55,337 nt of DNA from Anaerolineae bacterium (GTDB lineage Bacteria > Chloroflexota > Anaerolineae > Aggregatilineales > JAFGMM01): contig JAFGMM010000194.1 of assembly GCA_016927535.1 (NCBI GenBank), forward strand, positions 1-55,337. Reading direction: 5' to 3'. Below the pieces are notes generated by a model. That model was not told the origin of the DNA. It made no database searches and saw only the letters and a program-made list of their open reading frames with translations. Every line of letters begins with the position of its first letter. Positions within the stretch are counted from its first letter, which is position 1. The position numbers and the translations under genes are program-made. Shown here one piece after another: positions 42,689 to 50,512 of the stretch.

Positions 42689-44065
42689 TTAATGGCCGGC
42701 CCAATACTCGTCTAACAACGCTTGGATTTCGGCGTTAGCCTCGTCCAACACGGCTTTGGCGTCGGTGTTCTCGCCCGTGAAGATCAGGCCGCCGGCGTAT
42801 TCCATCGTATCTTCGACCTTCGTCCACTCCGGCACCCACGATTCGTGGTGCGGGGTGTCCAGGTAGTCGATGGAGTCGAAGATCACGTTGAGGTCCAGGC
42901 CAGGGAAGGCTTCCCCCATCGCGGCGCTAAACTCGTCTTTCGCGGACATGCGCGCCGGGACGCAGCCGTAGATCAAACACACTTCGGTGATTTGCTCCGG
43001 CGCCGAGAGCCACTTCATCACTTCCCAAGCAGCCTCTTTGTTCTTGGAGGCTTCGGGCATGGTGAAGTTATCGGCGTGGATGCGGGCGACGCGCGTCCCT
43101 TTGAAGTTAAAGGACGGCGCGGCCAACTGCATCTCGAATTCCAGGTCGAAGTACACCTCGCGCATCTCGGCCAGGTACCAGCTGTGGCTCCAGAACATGG
43201 CGATCAGGCCGCCGTCCAGCGGCGTGCCCAGCCCCGCCGATTCGTAAGCGGCGCGTTCTTCCAGGCTGGGGATAAAGTGATCCTTCCACACGCCGTCGCT
43301 GAACCACTGCAAACCCTGCACCCATTCATCCGAGTTGGCGACCGCCGTCTTGTAGTCGTCGGTGGTGGGCCGCCCGACGTTGGGCGCATCGAACGCCGCC
43401 AGCAGGCCGCGTATGCTGATCCACGAGTCGTCGAAGCCCCACTGTACGGTCTTGTCCGGGTCAAAATCCGGGGAGGTGGCGTCGTTGCCGTTCTCGTCCA
43501 GGGTCAGCAGCATCGCGCGGCTGCGCAGTTCGTCGAAGGTCCAGCTCGTGTCGGTATAGTCGCTGGGCGGGTACTCGACGCCCGCCGCGTCGAACATATC
43601 CACGTTGTACAGCAGGAACGAGGGATACAACCCCAGCGGCAGCCCGGTATTGAGGTCGGGGTATTCGTTGAGCTTCAGCGAAGGCGGATAGAAGTCGCTG
43701 AGGTCGTAGCCTTCCGCCTCGATGAACGGCGTGATATCGGCCCAGGTGTCGAGATAGGCGGCGATGGTCGAGGTGCCGTGCGGGCCGACCAGGTCCGGCG
43801 GGTTGTCGCCGGCGATCATCGCCAGGTAGCGAGTGTTGGCTTCCTCGTGCGGCACGATCAGGAACTCGATTTCGATATCATCGTGGGTTGCGTTGAATTC
43901 CTCGGCGAGGGCCTCCTGGCGTGTGATCTGGTCGGCGGCGGTGCCGGTGCCCAACCCCACGAAGATAACCACCTTTGTCTTTTCCTGCGCGGCGGCCATC
44001 GAACTGCTCAGCATGGCGGCGAGGAGCACCAAGCTAATTACCAGGTAAAAACGTTTGCGGTTCAT
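42689..44065 (-). CDS. Sugar ABC transporter substrate-binding protein
   Basis: 458-residue family-1 solute-binding protein with a signal peptide (FYLVISLVLLAAMLSSSMAA, cleavage near AAAQE). The body reads VVIFVGLGTGTAADQITRQEALAEEFNATHDDIEIEFLIVP, typical of sugar-binding lipoproteins or periplasmic proteins, with AGDNPPDLVGPH and the final ATP-grasp-unrelated helix set. No lipobox Cys is seen at the cleavage site. A strong AAGGAGG precedes ATG 44065. It is the first gene of the importer, and the ligand is not known. The neighbouring iol genes make inositol plausible but unproven. Confidence 0.88.
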   Translation of the reverse strand: MNRKRFYLVISLVLLAAMLSSSMAAAQEKTKVVIFVGLGTGTAADQITRQEALAEEFNATHDDIEIEFLIVPHEEANTRYLAMIAGDNPPDLVGPHGTSTIAAYLDTWADITPFIEAEGYDLSDFYPPSLKLNEYPDLNTGLPLGLYPSFLLYNVDMFDAAGVEYPPSDYTDTSWTFDELRSRAMLLTLDENGNDATSPDFDPDKTVQWGFDDSWISIRGLLAAFDAPNVGRPTTDDYKTAVANSDEWVQGLQWFSDGVWKDHFIPSLEERAAYESAGLGTPLDGGLIAMFWSHSWYLAEMREVYFDLEFEMQLAAPSFNFKGTRVARIHADNFTMPEASKNKEAAWEVMKWLSAPEQITEVCLIYGCVPARMSAKDEFSAAMGEAFPGLDLNVIFDSIDYLDTPHHESWVPEWTKVEDTMEYAGGLIFTGENTDAKAVLDEANAEIQALLDEYWAGH

Positions 44066-44316
44066 GCGTTTTCCTCCTTATTCTGTTTTGGCGAGATATT
44101 GATTGATGAAAATGAGTCTCTATGCTCGTTTCACCTCCTTAAGAGAACGATGAAGAGTTGACAGCCGAGCATGCGGGATGGCGTCTCAAGGAAGTTTGGA
44201 GTAGGAGTATGTTACTAAAAAACGCCAGGACTGCAAAGCTGTCGTATGGTGTGGCTGGCCGGCGGCGCTCACACCGGACGCCATCCTGTGCAACCGCAAG
44301 ACCTGTCAGGCCGGCT
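44066..44316 (-). other. 251-bp leader region upstream of the sugar ABC importer
   Basis: No gene is seen. It holds a possible promoter (44209-44236) and 10-bp inverted arms GGATGGCGTC (44176-44185) and GACGCCATCC (44277-44286) that flank the promoter. A Shine-Dalgarno-like AAGGAGGTG on the minus strand (44132-44140) is not followed by a start codon. Confidence 0.45.
44209..44236 (-). promoter_or_regulatory. Possible promoter for the sugar ABC importer
   Basis: On the minus strand TTGCAG (44231-44236) is followed by a 16-base spacer and TAACAT (44209-44214), about 145 bases upstream of the binding-protein ATG. Confidence 0.4.
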
Positions 44317-44799
44317 TTACACTTTCAGCAAGTGGCCGCCGGCATAACGAAGCTCGTAGACCGCGCGCCCTTCGTACCTGATCGTCTCGATGCCCCAGAA
44401 CCGCTCGACCTCGCCGTGGCTCTCGTCGGTATAGAGATAAGCGCCCTTGCGCAGTTCCTCCGGGCCACGATAGGGGCGTTCAGGCCGCACTTGCCGCAGC
44501 GCCTCGCCCAAGAACGCATACACCGGGACGGCATCGATCGTCGGATCGAGCAGTCCGCCGGCGTAGCCCATCGACCAGAACGGCGCGTCGTCGTGGTAGA
44601 CGGTCTCCTGGCCGGCGAAGAAATCAAAACCGAAGTAGATATCACGGTAGAACAGCGCGCCTTCACGATATTCTAACTGCTGTGATCCCGGCAGCACGGG
44701 CGCGACCTTCGCTCTGCTGTCCGGGCTGGCATAGGTCGCGCGCTTGGCGTCGAGCAAGAACGCGATGAGCGTCTCGCGGCTGACCGGTAGTTGTGCCAT
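44317..44799 (-). CDS. DUF5680 domain protein
   Basis: 160 residues, soluble, single domain. The sequence DAKRATYASPDS, LEYREGALFYRDIYFG, FFAGQETVYHDDAPFWSMGYAGG and YRGPEELRKGAYLYT matches my memory of DUF5680, a family without known biochemistry. The start has AAGGAG upstream. It lies 83 bases after iolD in the same orientation, so it may be on the iol transcript, but its role in inositol use is unknown. Confidence 0.75.
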   Translation of the reverse strand: MAQLPVSRETLIAFLLDAKRATYASPDSRAKVAPVLPGSQQLEYREGALFYRDIYFGFDFFAGQETVYHDDAPFWSMGYAGGLLDPTIDAVPVYAFLGEALRQVRPERPYRGPEELRKGAYLYTDESHGEVERFWGIETIRYEGRAVYELRYAGGHLLKV

Positions 44800-44882
44800 G
44801 ACTTTTGCTCCTTAAAGAATAGACTTTAGACTCAACCGGCGCACTCACCCGCTCATTTTAGAGTTATTCAAGGCATAGATTA

Positions 44883-46742
44883 CTACAAGTAATAACGCTC
44901 TTTGGCGCGCATCTTCTCGTAGTCCTCACGCGCCGCCCGCACCGATTCGATCTCGGCGACCTCGGCGACCGCCACATCCCACCAACTCTCGTAGCCGGGC
45001 ACGCGCTGCTCGCGGTCGGTCTCGACCACGATCACGGTCGTCCGGTCGATGCGCTTCGCCGCTTCGAGCGCGTCCGCCAGCGCGTCGCGCGTGCCGGCTT
45101 CGATGACGTGCGCGCCCAGGCTGGCGGCGTTCTGCGCAAAGTCGAGCGACAGCACGCCGCCGTCGAGCAAGCCGGTCTCAGGGTTACGATAGCGGTACTC
45201 GGTGCCAAAGCCGGCGCTGCCGAGCGAGCCGGACAGCCCACCGATGCTGCCGAACCCGTGGTTGTCCAGCAGGATGATGGTAAGCTTATAGCCTTCCTGT
45301 ATCGACGTAACGATCTCCTGCGACATCATCAGGTACGAGCCGTCGCCCACCATCACGTAGACCTCGCGCGATGGGTCGGCCATCTTCACGCCCAGCCCGC
45401 CGGCGATCTCGTAGCCCATGCACGAGTAGCCGTATTCCAGGTGGTAGCCCTTCGGGCTGCGCGTGCGCCACAGCTTATGCAGGTCGCCGGGCAGGCTGCC
45501 CGCCGCGCACACCACCACATCCTCCGGCTGTGAAAGCGTGTTCACCACGCCGATCACCTCGCCCTGGCTGATGGGCGGGCCGTGCTCCAGATTGTAAAGA
45601 CGATCAACCTCGGCCTCCCACCGCGCCCTAAACTCGGCGATGCGCGCGGCGTAGTCGCCGGTTACGCGATAGCCGGCAAGCGCGCTCGTCAGCGCCTCAA
45701 GCGTCACTTTCGCGTCGCCGACCAGCGGCAGCGCAGCGTGCTTGTAGGCGTCGAACGCCGCCACGTTGATATTGACGAAGCGCACGCCGGGATTCTGAAA
45801 CGCGGTCTTCGACGCGGTGGTAAAGTCGCTGTAGCGCGTGCCGATGCCGATAATCAGATCCGCCTCCCGCGCGATGACGTTCGCGCCGGGCGTGCCGGTG
45901 ACGCCCATCGCGCCGAGTTCCTGCGCGTGGTCGTAGTTGAGCGCGCCCTTGCCGGCCTGCGTCTCTGCCACCGGGATACCGGTCGCTTCGGCGAAGGCGG
46001 CGAGCGCGGCGTTCGCCTCGCTGTAGTGCACGCCGCCGCCCGCGATAATCAGCGGTTTCGCCGCCGCGCGAATCCACTGCACCGCACGCGCCAGGAGCGT
46101 ATCGTCCGGGCGGCTGCGCGGGATGGTCCAGGTGCGCTTCTCGAACAGCGCAGCAGGGTAATCATACGCCTCGGTCTGCACGTCCTGCGGCAGCGCCAGC
46201 GTCACCGCGCCGGTATCCGCCGGCGACGTGAGCACGCGCATCGCCTCCGGCAGCGCCGTAATGATCTGCTCCGGGCGGTTGATGCGGTCCCAGTAGCGCG
46301 ACACCGGCTTGAACGCATCGTTCACCGAAATATCCTGCGACCACGGCGCCTCGAGCTGCTGGAGCACCGGCGCAACGTTGCGCCGCGCGAAGATATCGCC
46401 GGGGAGCAGCAGCACCGGCAGCCGGTTGACGGTGGCGGTCGCCGCGCCGGTGAGCATGTTGGTCGCGCCGGGACCGATGGACGAGGTGCAGGCGAATGCG
46501 CGCAGCCGGTTGTTCATCTTGGCAAAGGCGGTCGCTGCGTGGACCTGCGCCTGTTCGTTCTTGGTGAAATAATAGCGAAAGTCGGGATTCTGCTGGAGGG
46601 CCTGGCCGATCCCTGCAACATTCCCGTGTCCAAAGATGCCCCAAACGCCGGCAAAGAACGGAATTTCGCGCCCGTCGCGCTCGACGTACTGGTTTTTAAG
46701 AAAGGCGATGATGGCTTGGGCGGTGGTGAGTCGGTGGGTCAT
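44883..46742 (-). CDS. iolD: 3D-(3,5/4)-trihydroxycyclohexane-1,2-dione hydrolase
   Basis: ThDP-dependent enzyme that opens the ring in the myo-inositol pathway to give 5-deoxy-D-glucuronate. 619 residues with the acetolactate-synthase-like three-domain layout. The N-terminal MTHRLTTAQA, then PFFAGVWGIFGHGNVAG, the KNEQAQVHAA segment with the ThDP-activating Glu63, a central domain (PLIIAGGGVHYSEANAAL) and the ThDP/Mg motif GDGSYLMMSQEIV (466-478) through DNHGFGS are characteristic of IolD. ATG 46742 follows GGGAGGAGA; a weaker upstream ATG at 46769 has no family support. Its first 60 bases have a decayed twin at 47248. Confidence 0.95.
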   Translation of the reverse strand: MTHRLTTAQAIIAFLKNQYVERDGREIPFFAGVWGIFGHGNVAGIGQALQQNPDFRYYFTKNEQAQVHAATAFAKMNNRLRAFACTSSIGPGATNMLTGAATATVNRLPVLLLPGDIFARRNVAPVLQQLEAPWSQDISVNDAFKPVSRYWDRINRPEQIITALPEAMRVLTSPADTGAVTLALPQDVQTEAYDYPAALFEKRTWTIPRSRPDDTLLARAVQWIRAAAKPLIIAGGGVHYSEANAALAAFAEATGIPVAETQAGKGALNYDHAQELGAMGVTGTPGANVIAREADLIIGIGTRYSDFTTASKTAFQNPGVRFVNINVAAFDAYKHAALPLVGDAKVTLEALTSALAGYRVTGDYAARIAEFRARWEAEVDRLYNLEHGPPISQGEVIGVVNTLSQPEDVVVCAAGSLPGDLHKLWRTRSPKGYHLEYGYSCMGYEIAGGLGVKMADPSREVYVMVGDGSYLMMSQEIVTSIQEGYKLTIILLDNHGFGSIGGLSGSLGSAGFGTEYRYRNPETGLLDGGVLSLDFAQNAASLGAHVIEAGTRDALADALEAAKRIDRTTVIVVETDREQRVPGYESWWDVAVAEVAEIESVRAAREDYEKMRAKERYYL

Positions 46743-46775
46743 GGTGTTTTCTCCTCCCTTTTGGTGCAAGCTCCA

Positions 46776-47174
46776 TTAAGAAGCCGCCAACCTCCCCTGG
46801 ATCATTTTCATCTCCGCAATAAACCGGTCGAACTCCGACGGGCCGAGTATCCCGCCGACATTCATCGAGACGATCTCGCCCGCCTCCAGGATTTGGATAT
46901 CATAAATATCGTTCCGCCGCACAATCTCGCCGACCGTGCCCATCTCGGTTTCGAGCGGCGGCAGTGGCGCGGGCTGTTTCATGCCGGCGCCCCGGTGTGC
47001 GTCGGCGAGACGTTTCGCCTCCTCCGCGCCTTCGATCATCTTGCCGAACTCGTGCGGGTCTAGACAGCGGTCGGGCACGTGGACGGATAGATGCTGGCCC
47101 CGCTCGCAGACCTTGAATTCGGCGAGGAGGGTGTTCACGCAGCGGACTTCGATTACCCATTGGATCTCGGCCAT
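46776..47174 (-). CDS. Hypothetical protein made of two similar halves
   Basis: 132 residues, soluble, no recognised domain. Its halves look like an internal duplication: VCERGQHLSVHV then LDPHEFGKMIEGAEEAKRLA (about 21-57) align with ILEAGEIVSMNV then LGPSEFDRFIAEMKMIQGRLA (about 94-130), with a Pro-rich linker (QPAPLPPLE) between. It lies 33 bases upstream of iolD in the same orientation and between iolD and the decayed iolD copy. It may be co-transcribed with iolD; the role is unknown. Confidence 0.65.
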   Translation of the reverse strand: MAEIQWVIEVRCVNTLLAEFKVCERGQHLSVHVPDRCLDPHEFGKMIEGAEEAKRLADAHRGAGMKQPAPLPPLETEMGTVGEIVRRNDIYDIQILEAGEIVSMNVGGILGPSEFDRFIAEMKMIQGRLAAS

Positions 47175-47247
47175 GAGATTTGATGCTCCTTTGTGCTGAG
47201 AGGTTATTTACATTTGCTCACTTGCGCTTGATGCTCTTCACCACAAG

Positions 47248-47308
47248 CGTACCGGTCTTTGGGAAAGGTGGTGATAGCTTGGGTGGTGGTGAGTCGGCGG
47301 GTTCTGGT
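47248..47308 (-). pseudogene. Decayed copy of the iolD 5' end
   Basis: These 61 bases align without gaps to the start of iolD (46685-46745), with 11 differences by hand count (about 82% identical). The minus strand reads RLTTTQAITTFPKDRY against HRLTTAQAIIAFLKNQY, the ATG has become AGA, and the match ends at about residue 19. A possible weak match of the ribosome site extends a little further. It is a non-functional remnant in direct orientation. Confidence 0.75.
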
Positions 47309-47319
47309 TGGGTTACTCC

Positions 47320-48153
47320 TTATTTTAACTTAAGGGATAATCTGGTGAATGGCTGCTCAGGAAAATTTACATAATGATCGATCATGAAACGTGTTGAACT
47401 GTTAATGCCTGGAGCTTGGACGACAAGGCTACCAGTTGTAGAGACAATGGCCTTCAGCAAATGAAACAAGAAGATAGTAAATGGAATGGTGCTGTTAAGA
47501 AGAGCGAGTGTACTCTCTCCACCGATTCCGGCGCCTATAGATCCACTAAGAAACCCATCATCCAAAACGATACAATGACCAGGCTGGTATATCAGGTCTG
47601 GAGGCAAGTTCATATGATGATTGTTTAGGGCTTTACTGTAGTTCTCTACAAGTTTGTTTCCGTCTTGCCACCCTGCATATCCTATAACGTACTTTCTAAC
47701 TCTGTTATAATATTCTAGGGTTTTCTGATCGTCATTTTCTCCAATAAAAACTCTTTTCGATATAGAAGTGATTCTATAGACATTTTTGAAAGCTTTATCC
47801 AGTGCATAGCCTTTACTGAGATCAGATTTGATCTCTATGGTTGCAATGACACCTTCTATGAGGTATGTGTTTATGTGAGTAAAGCTGGTGAACACAGGAA
47901 AGTCTGAACGGTAAAGGATGATATCTTGCTGTCCTGATCTTACTTCTTTTCCATTGCCAGAAGATCCAATGATTTCTCCACTACCGACAATTATGCTTTT
48001 TGGCAAGAAACTACTAAGTACCTGATTAACGAAGTGTTCTCGGACAAACCCAAGGTCACCTGAGTGAGATAGAATTGCTGAACTGTGCTCGTACCATGCC
48101 TGCATCATCTTTTCTGTTGTTTCTGCAAAACGCATTAGCTGCGTGGACATCAT
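47320..48153 (-). CDS. DUF6602-like protein with a PD-(D/E)XK-type motif
   Basis: 277 residues. The N-terminal layout (SHSGDLGFVREHFVNQVLSSFLP, IVGSGEIIGSSG) and the core with Asp77 (SGQQDIILY) and Glu107-x-Lys109 (IATIEIKS) resemble DUF6602, which carries a nuclease-like fold. That family is uncharacterised but is often found in defence or mobile contexts. The gene is strongly AT-rich against its GC-rich iol neighbours. Start ATG 48153 is followed by a near-immediate second Met. The nuclease activity is an inference from the motif only. Confidence 0.7.
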   Translation of the reverse strand: MMSTQLMRFAETTEKMMQAWYEHSSAILSHSGDLGFVREHFVNQVLSSFLPKSIIVGSGEIIGSSGNGKEVRSGQQDIILYRSDFPVFTSFTHINTYLIEGVIATIEIKSDLSKGYALDKAFKNVYRITSISKRVFIGENDDQKTLEYYNRVRKYVIGYAGWQDGNKLVENYSKALNNHHMNLPPDLIYQPGHCIVLDDGFLSGSIGAGIGGESTLALLNSTIPFTIFLFHLLKAIVSTTGSLVVQAPGINSSTRFMIDHYVNFPEQPFTRLSLKLK

Positions 48154-48178
48154 ATCTCCTGTTGATTATTGCAAAACT

Positions 48179-48523
48179 CTACCAACTTTCAAGACTCAGG
48201 GATGTCGCATAGACCACCTCCGCCGACTCTAGGATCGCCTTGCGCCGGATGTAATTGGGGCTATCTTCCACTGCCTGTCTATCGACAAGATCGACGCGCT
48301 TCTCGAAAATCTCCTCTAGCTCTTTCTCCATGCGCACCGCATCCTTGAACGTGTACACGACATCCGGCGCGAAGGTCGCCAATACGTCAATATCGCTCTC
48401 GTCGCTGAAGTCTGTTCGCAGAATGGAACCGAACAGCGCAAACTCCACAACCCCCCAGCGCCGGCAGAACGCCGCTATCTTGCTCATTGGAATAGCAATA
48501 TTAATGGTTGTTTGATCTTCCAT
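48179..48523 (-). CDS. Orphan MNT-type minimal nucleotidyltransferase
   Basis: 114 residues with the family metal-binding signature GSILRTDFSDESDIDVL (GSx10DxD) and EKRVDLVDRQAV. These proteins AMPylate HEPN toxins, but no HEPN gene is next to it. The downstream DUF6602 gene is the only neighbour. ATG 48523 has GAAGAAAT ahead; the longer reading to 48580 overlaps the iolC end and has no ribosome site. AT-richer than iolC. It may be an orphan antitoxin or have a different target. Confidence 0.75.
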   Translation of the reverse strand: MEDQTTINIAIPMSKIAAFCRRWGVVEFALFGSILRTDFSDESDIDVLATFAPDVVYTFKDAVRMEKELEEIFEKRVDLVDRQAVEDSPNYIRRKAILESAEVVYATSLSLESW

Positions 48524-48539
48524 ATACTTTATTTCTTCT

Positions 48540-49556
48540 CTAAAACCCACCTTTTTCCTCAATAAATATCGTAACTTCATTTAATGTAGGCATAAAATTA
48601 GCACATCCGTGTTTCGTCACCACAATCGCGCCGCAGGCATTGCCCATACGCCCGGCCTTGTACCAATCCCAACCCTTCAGCCGCCCGTAGATCAACCCGC
48701 TCGCAAAGGCATCGCCCGCGCCGAGGATGTTGTAGATCTCCACCGGGAAGGCCGGCGAATGCACCACCTCCCCGCTCTTCAGGTGCGTCTCGCAGCCCTG
48801 CTGCCCGCGCTTGACCACCAGTGCCTCCGGGCCGCCGCCCAGCAGCCGCGCGACCGCCTGGCCCAAATCGCCCTCGACCTTCGCGTCCGAGACTTGCAGG
48901 TGCGTCACCGTCACCTGCGACGGCTCGGTAAGCGTCGCCGCCTTCACCTCGTCCTCGCTGCCGATTGCCACGTCCACCAGCCGCAGCGCCGACCGGATCA
49001 CTACGCCGAACGCACGCAGGTCGCGCCACTGGTCGGGGCGGAAGTCGATATCCAGGTACACGGCCGCGCCCGCCGAGCGCGCTAACTCCGCCGCGAAGAG
49101 GGTCGCGCTGCGGCTCGGCTCCTTGCTGAGGCCGGTCCCGGAGATGAGCAATGCGCGGCTGTCGGTGACCGGCGCGGCGAGCACGTCGTCAATCGTCAAT
49201 TCGATATCGGCGCAGTTGTCGCGGTAGTAGACCAGCGGGAATTTGTCGGGCGGCTCGATGCCGAGCACGACCGCGCTGGTGCGGTGGCCCGGCTTGCGCA
49301 CGATGTACCGCGTCTCGACGCCTTCTTTGTTCAAAAAGTTGAGCAGAAAATCGCCCACCGGGTCTTCGCCGATCCCGGTCAGCAGCGCCGAGCGCAGGCC
49401 GAGCCGCCGCGTGCCCGTGCTGATGTTGGTCGGGCAGCCGCCCACGTAGGCCGCGAAGCTCTCGATATCGACGAAGGGCGCGCCTACATCGTTGGCGTAC
49501 AGGTCGATGGAACTGCGGCCCATCAGGAGAACGTCATAGGTTTTATCTTCGGCCAT
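48540..49556 (-). CDS. iolC: 5-dehydro-2-deoxygluconokinase
   Basis: PfkB-family kinase that phosphorylates 2-deoxy-5-keto-D-gluconate with ATP. 338 residues with the start VLLMGRSSIDLYAND, GGCPTNISTGTRRLG (38-52), the anion-hole/catalytic motif GAGDAF (279-284, Asp282) and TKHGCANFMP near the C-terminus, as in IolC. It follows iolB with a 75-base gap that contains an 8-bp hairpin (49586-49620). The last 20 codons are AT-rich, at the border of the insert below. Confidence 0.95.
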   Translation of the reverse strand: MAEDKTYDVLLMGRSSIDLYANDVGAPFVDIESFAAYVGGCPTNISTGTRRLGLRSALLTGIGEDPVGDFLLNFLNKEGVETRYIVRKPGHRTSAVVLGIEPPDKFPLVYYRDNCADIELTIDDVLAAPVTDSRALLISGTGLSKEPSRSATLFAAELARSAGAAVYLDIDFRPDQWRDLRAFGVVIRSALRLVDVAIGSEDEVKAATLTEPSQVTVTHLQVSDAKVEGDLGQAVARLLGGGPEALVVKRGQQGCETHLKSGEVVHSPAFPVEIYNILGAGDAFASGLIYGRLKGWDWYKAGRMGNACGAIVVTKHGCANFMPTLNEVTIFIEEKGGF

Positions 49557-49585
49557 CGTTTTTCCTCTTGTTGCGGGTCTGGGGC

Positions 49586-49620
49586 TGCGGAGTATGCGGG
49601 CGAAACCCTCACACTCCGCA
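49586..49620 (-). other. Intercistronic hairpin between iolB and iolC
   Basis: TGCGGAGT (49586-49593) pairs with ACTCCGCA (49613-49620). It may modulate iolC expression or mRNA stability. Confidence 0.4.
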
Positions 49621-49631
49621 CACTCCCCACA

Positions 49632-50507
49632 CTACCCCTCCATCCCGCGCGTTACCATCGGCAGGCGCGGGTCTTTGGCGGTCCAGGTCTCTTTGGTCCA
49701 CGCATACGCCGGGTCATCGCGCGCCGTGAGCGCCTGCGCCGACCCGGCCAGGAAGTTCAGGTAGTAGCAGTTGTAGCCATACGCCGCGCTCACCGGATGA
49801 TAGCCCGCCGGCACCAGCACGATATCATTACTGTGCGCCACGACCGCGCTGTCTATCGAGCGGTCGTCGGTGTAGACGCGCTGGATCGCGTAGCCGCGCG
49901 GCTTGTCGATCTTGTAGTAGTAGATTTCCTCAAGGTCCGCCTCGACGAGGTTGCCCGCCGCGTCTTCTACGTGAACATCGTGCTTGTGCGGCGGGTAGCT
50001 GCTCCAGTTGCCGCCGGGCGTGTAGACCTCGCACACGACCAGGCGGTGACAATCGAAGCCGGGCGGGATGATGCTGTTGATCTGCCGGGTCGCCTGGTGT
50101 CCGCCGCGAATCTCGATCTCAGAGTCGGCGGGCGTGATGAGCCGCGCCGGGTGATCCTCGTCGGTCGGCGCCCAGCCGTAGCCGACCTCCAGCCCGTCGG
50201 TGAGCGCGACGAGCTTAAACTCGGTGCGGCGCGGCAGGTAGAGCGCGTAGGGCATCCCGCCGAACACGCCGGGCCGCCGCCCGATGCGTATCCACATCCC
50301 CTTGTTCGACTCGACGGCGCACTGCCCCCCCAGCACCACCAGCGCGGCCTCGTTCTCGCCGGTCCGCGATTCCCAGCTTGCGTTTTTCTCGAAGCGCCAC
50401 GCCTCGAAGTTGAGCAGTTCCCAGCCGGCTTTCTCTGCGCTGATGGCGTTGAGCACAGGGCCATCCTTCCGGGCGCGGACGAGCAAGGTCTTTTCGTTGT
50501 ATTCCAT
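49632..50507 (-). CDS. iolB: 5-deoxy-glucuronate isomerase
   Basis: Bicupin enzyme converting 5-deoxy-D-glucuronate to 2-deoxy-5-keto-D-gluconate. 291 residues, with the metal-binding segment YPPHKHD (171-177), the EEIYYYKIDKPRGYAIQRVY motif and a second His (HSNDIVLVPAGYHPVSAAYGYNCYYLNFLAG), all typical of IolB. Translation starts five bases after the iolG stop, so the two genes are coupled. Confidence 0.95.
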   Translation of the reverse strand: MEYNEKTLLVRARKDGPVLNAISAEKAGWELLNFEAWRFEKNASWESRTGENEAALVVLGGQCAVESNKGMWIRIGRRPGVFGGMPYALYLPRRTEFKLVALTDGLEVGYGWAPTDEDHPARLITPADSEIEIRGGHQATRQINSIIPPGFDCHRLVVCEVYTPGGNWSSYPPHKHDVHVEDAAGNLVEADLEEIYYYKIDKPRGYAIQRVYTDDRSIDSAVVAHSNDIVLVPAGYHPVSAAYGYNCYYLNFLAGSAQALTARDDPAYAWTKETWTAKDPRLPMVTRGMEG

Positions 50508-50512
50508 ATTAT

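Noticed and set aside
44132-44140. Strong minus-strand ribosome site AAGGAGGTG suggesting a small gene
   Set aside because: No start codon follows within range; the next codons run into a stop.
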